NCBI GenBank assembly: GCA_937893415.1 | Contig: CALBWZ010000452.1 | Coordinates: forward strand, 1-6,269 | DNA: 6,269 nt | Origin: an uncultured Comamonadaceae bacterium | Lineage (GTDB): Bacteria; Pseudomonadota; Gammaproteobacteria; Burkholderiales; Burkholderiaceae_C | Direction of reading: 5' to 3' | Part shown: positions 5,835 to 6,269 of the stretch, one piece after another | Position numbering within the stretch: the first letter of the stretch is position 1 | Layout of the letters: every line of letters starts with the position of its first letter | Notes under the pieces: model-generated | What the model was told of the DNA's origin: nothing | Databases searched by the model: none | The model's input: the letters and a program-made list of their open reading frames with translations, nothing else | Position numbers and translations under genes: made by a program

Positions 5835-6269
5835 ATGCGTCAAATTGTTTTAGACACCGAAACCACGGGCCTGTCGCCTGAAGACGGCGACCGTATCATT
5901 GAAATTGGGTGCGTTGAGCTGTATCAACGCAAATTAACTGGCCGCAACCTGCACCTGTACATCAACCCAGAGCGTAAGAGCCATGAAGAAGCGCTAAAAG
6001 TGCACGGCATTAGCGCTGAGTTTTTAGCTGATAAGCCAAAATTTGCGGCTATTGCCCAAGAGGTGCTCGACTACCTACGAGGCGCTGAACTCATCATTCA
6101 TAACGCACCCTTCGACATTGGCTTTTTAAACAAAGAGTTGTCATTGATGGGTCTACAACCCATCACCAACATCACCAACGGCGTTATAGACAGCCTAGCC
6201 ATGGCGAAAGACCTGTTTCCAGGCAAGCGCAACAGCCTCGATGCGTTGTGCGACCGGTTAGAAGTTGAC
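5835..6269 (+). CDS. dnaQ: DNA polymerase III epsilon subunit, 3'-5' exonuclease (partial, 5' part)
   Basis: DnaQ is the proofreading exonuclease of the replicative DNA polymerase III core. An open frame from ATG 5835 continues to the last base of the window, giving 145 residues without a stop. The DEDDh exonuclease signatures are visible: ExoI as Asp7 and Glu9 in LDTETTGL, and ExoII as Asp94 in IIHNAPFDIGF. Family stretches GDRIIEIGCVEL, RLTG-like KLTGRN, HGIS and DSLAMAKDLFPGKRNSLDALC also match. ExoIII (His and Asp of the HxAxxD motif) and any beta-clamp binding motif lie beyond the edge. The N-terminus is a few residues shorter than the E. coli protein and there is no good Shine-Dalgarno. 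It begins 10 bp after the fdx stop on the same strand, with no terminator between, so co-transcription with isc is likely. Other DEDDh exonucleases are less likely given the similarity to epsilon. Confidence 0.92.
   Translation, partial: MRQIVLDTETTGLSPEDGDRIIEIGCVELYQRKLTGRNLHLYINPERKSHEEALKVHGISAEFLADKPKFAAIAQEVLDYLRGAELIIHNAPFDIGFLNKELSLMGLQPITNITNGVIDSLAMAKDLFPGKRNSLDALCDRLEVD

Noticed and set aside
1..6269. Hidden defence, mobile or RNA-guided system
   Set aside because: Both strands are accounted for by the isc operon and dnaQ; I saw no direct-repeat array, transposase, integrase, attachment site, toxin pair or structured RNA beyond the short hairpins listed.

Overview
The window holds an almost complete housekeeping iron-sulfur cluster (Isc) assembly operon on the + strand, in the order iscR, iscS, iscU, iscA, hscB, hscA, fdx. 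It is followed after 10 bp by the first 145 codons of dnaQ, the DNA polymerase III epsilon (proofreading) subunit, which runs off the right edge. Every gene recognised is a well-known family with its key residues intact. I see no mobile element, CRISPR array, tRNA, rRNA or pseudogene. The gene order and protein sequences (compared from memory, mainly with E. coli) suggest a proteobacterium. The longer IscR tail and fdx running straight into dnaQ without iscX make a betaproteobacterium, possibly Burkholderiales/Comamonadaceae with moderate GC, my best guess. That placement is inference.

Layout. Positions 1-308 carry no gene. Bases 1-133 are AT-rich and hold seven copies of GACAA/TTGTC, including two dyads and a widely spaced 10-bp inverted repeat. 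Positions 169-220 form the control region: a near-consensus type 1 IscR operator (183-207) nested inside an outer 8-bp dyad and overlapping an extended -10 candidate. Positions 232-287 form a leader with two hairpins that can be exchanged for a third pairing. The regulator and early assembly genes follow: iscR (309-845), iscS (915-2132) and iscU (2183-2578). A textbook intrinsic terminator hairpin (2595-2622) then separates iscU from the second half: iscA (2657-2980), hscB (2980-3516, stop/start overlap), hscA (3551-5431), fdx (5486-5824) and partial dnaQ (5835-6269).

How the genes work together, from established knowledge of the Isc system. IscS takes sulfur from cysteine and passes it to the scaffold IscU. 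Fdx supplies electrons. The co-chaperone HscB brings loaded IscU to the Hsp70 HscA, which recognises the LPPVK motif present in IscU and drives cluster release. IscA acts as an A-type carrier. IscR binds a [2Fe-2S] cluster and, when loaded, represses the operon, closing a feedback loop whose operator is visible here.

The coding content is ordinary. The parts worth a second look are regulatory: the nested operator, the leader with alternative hairpins, the GACAA cluster, the internal terminator, and the tight placement of dnaQ behind fdx. I do not see a previously undescribed system.
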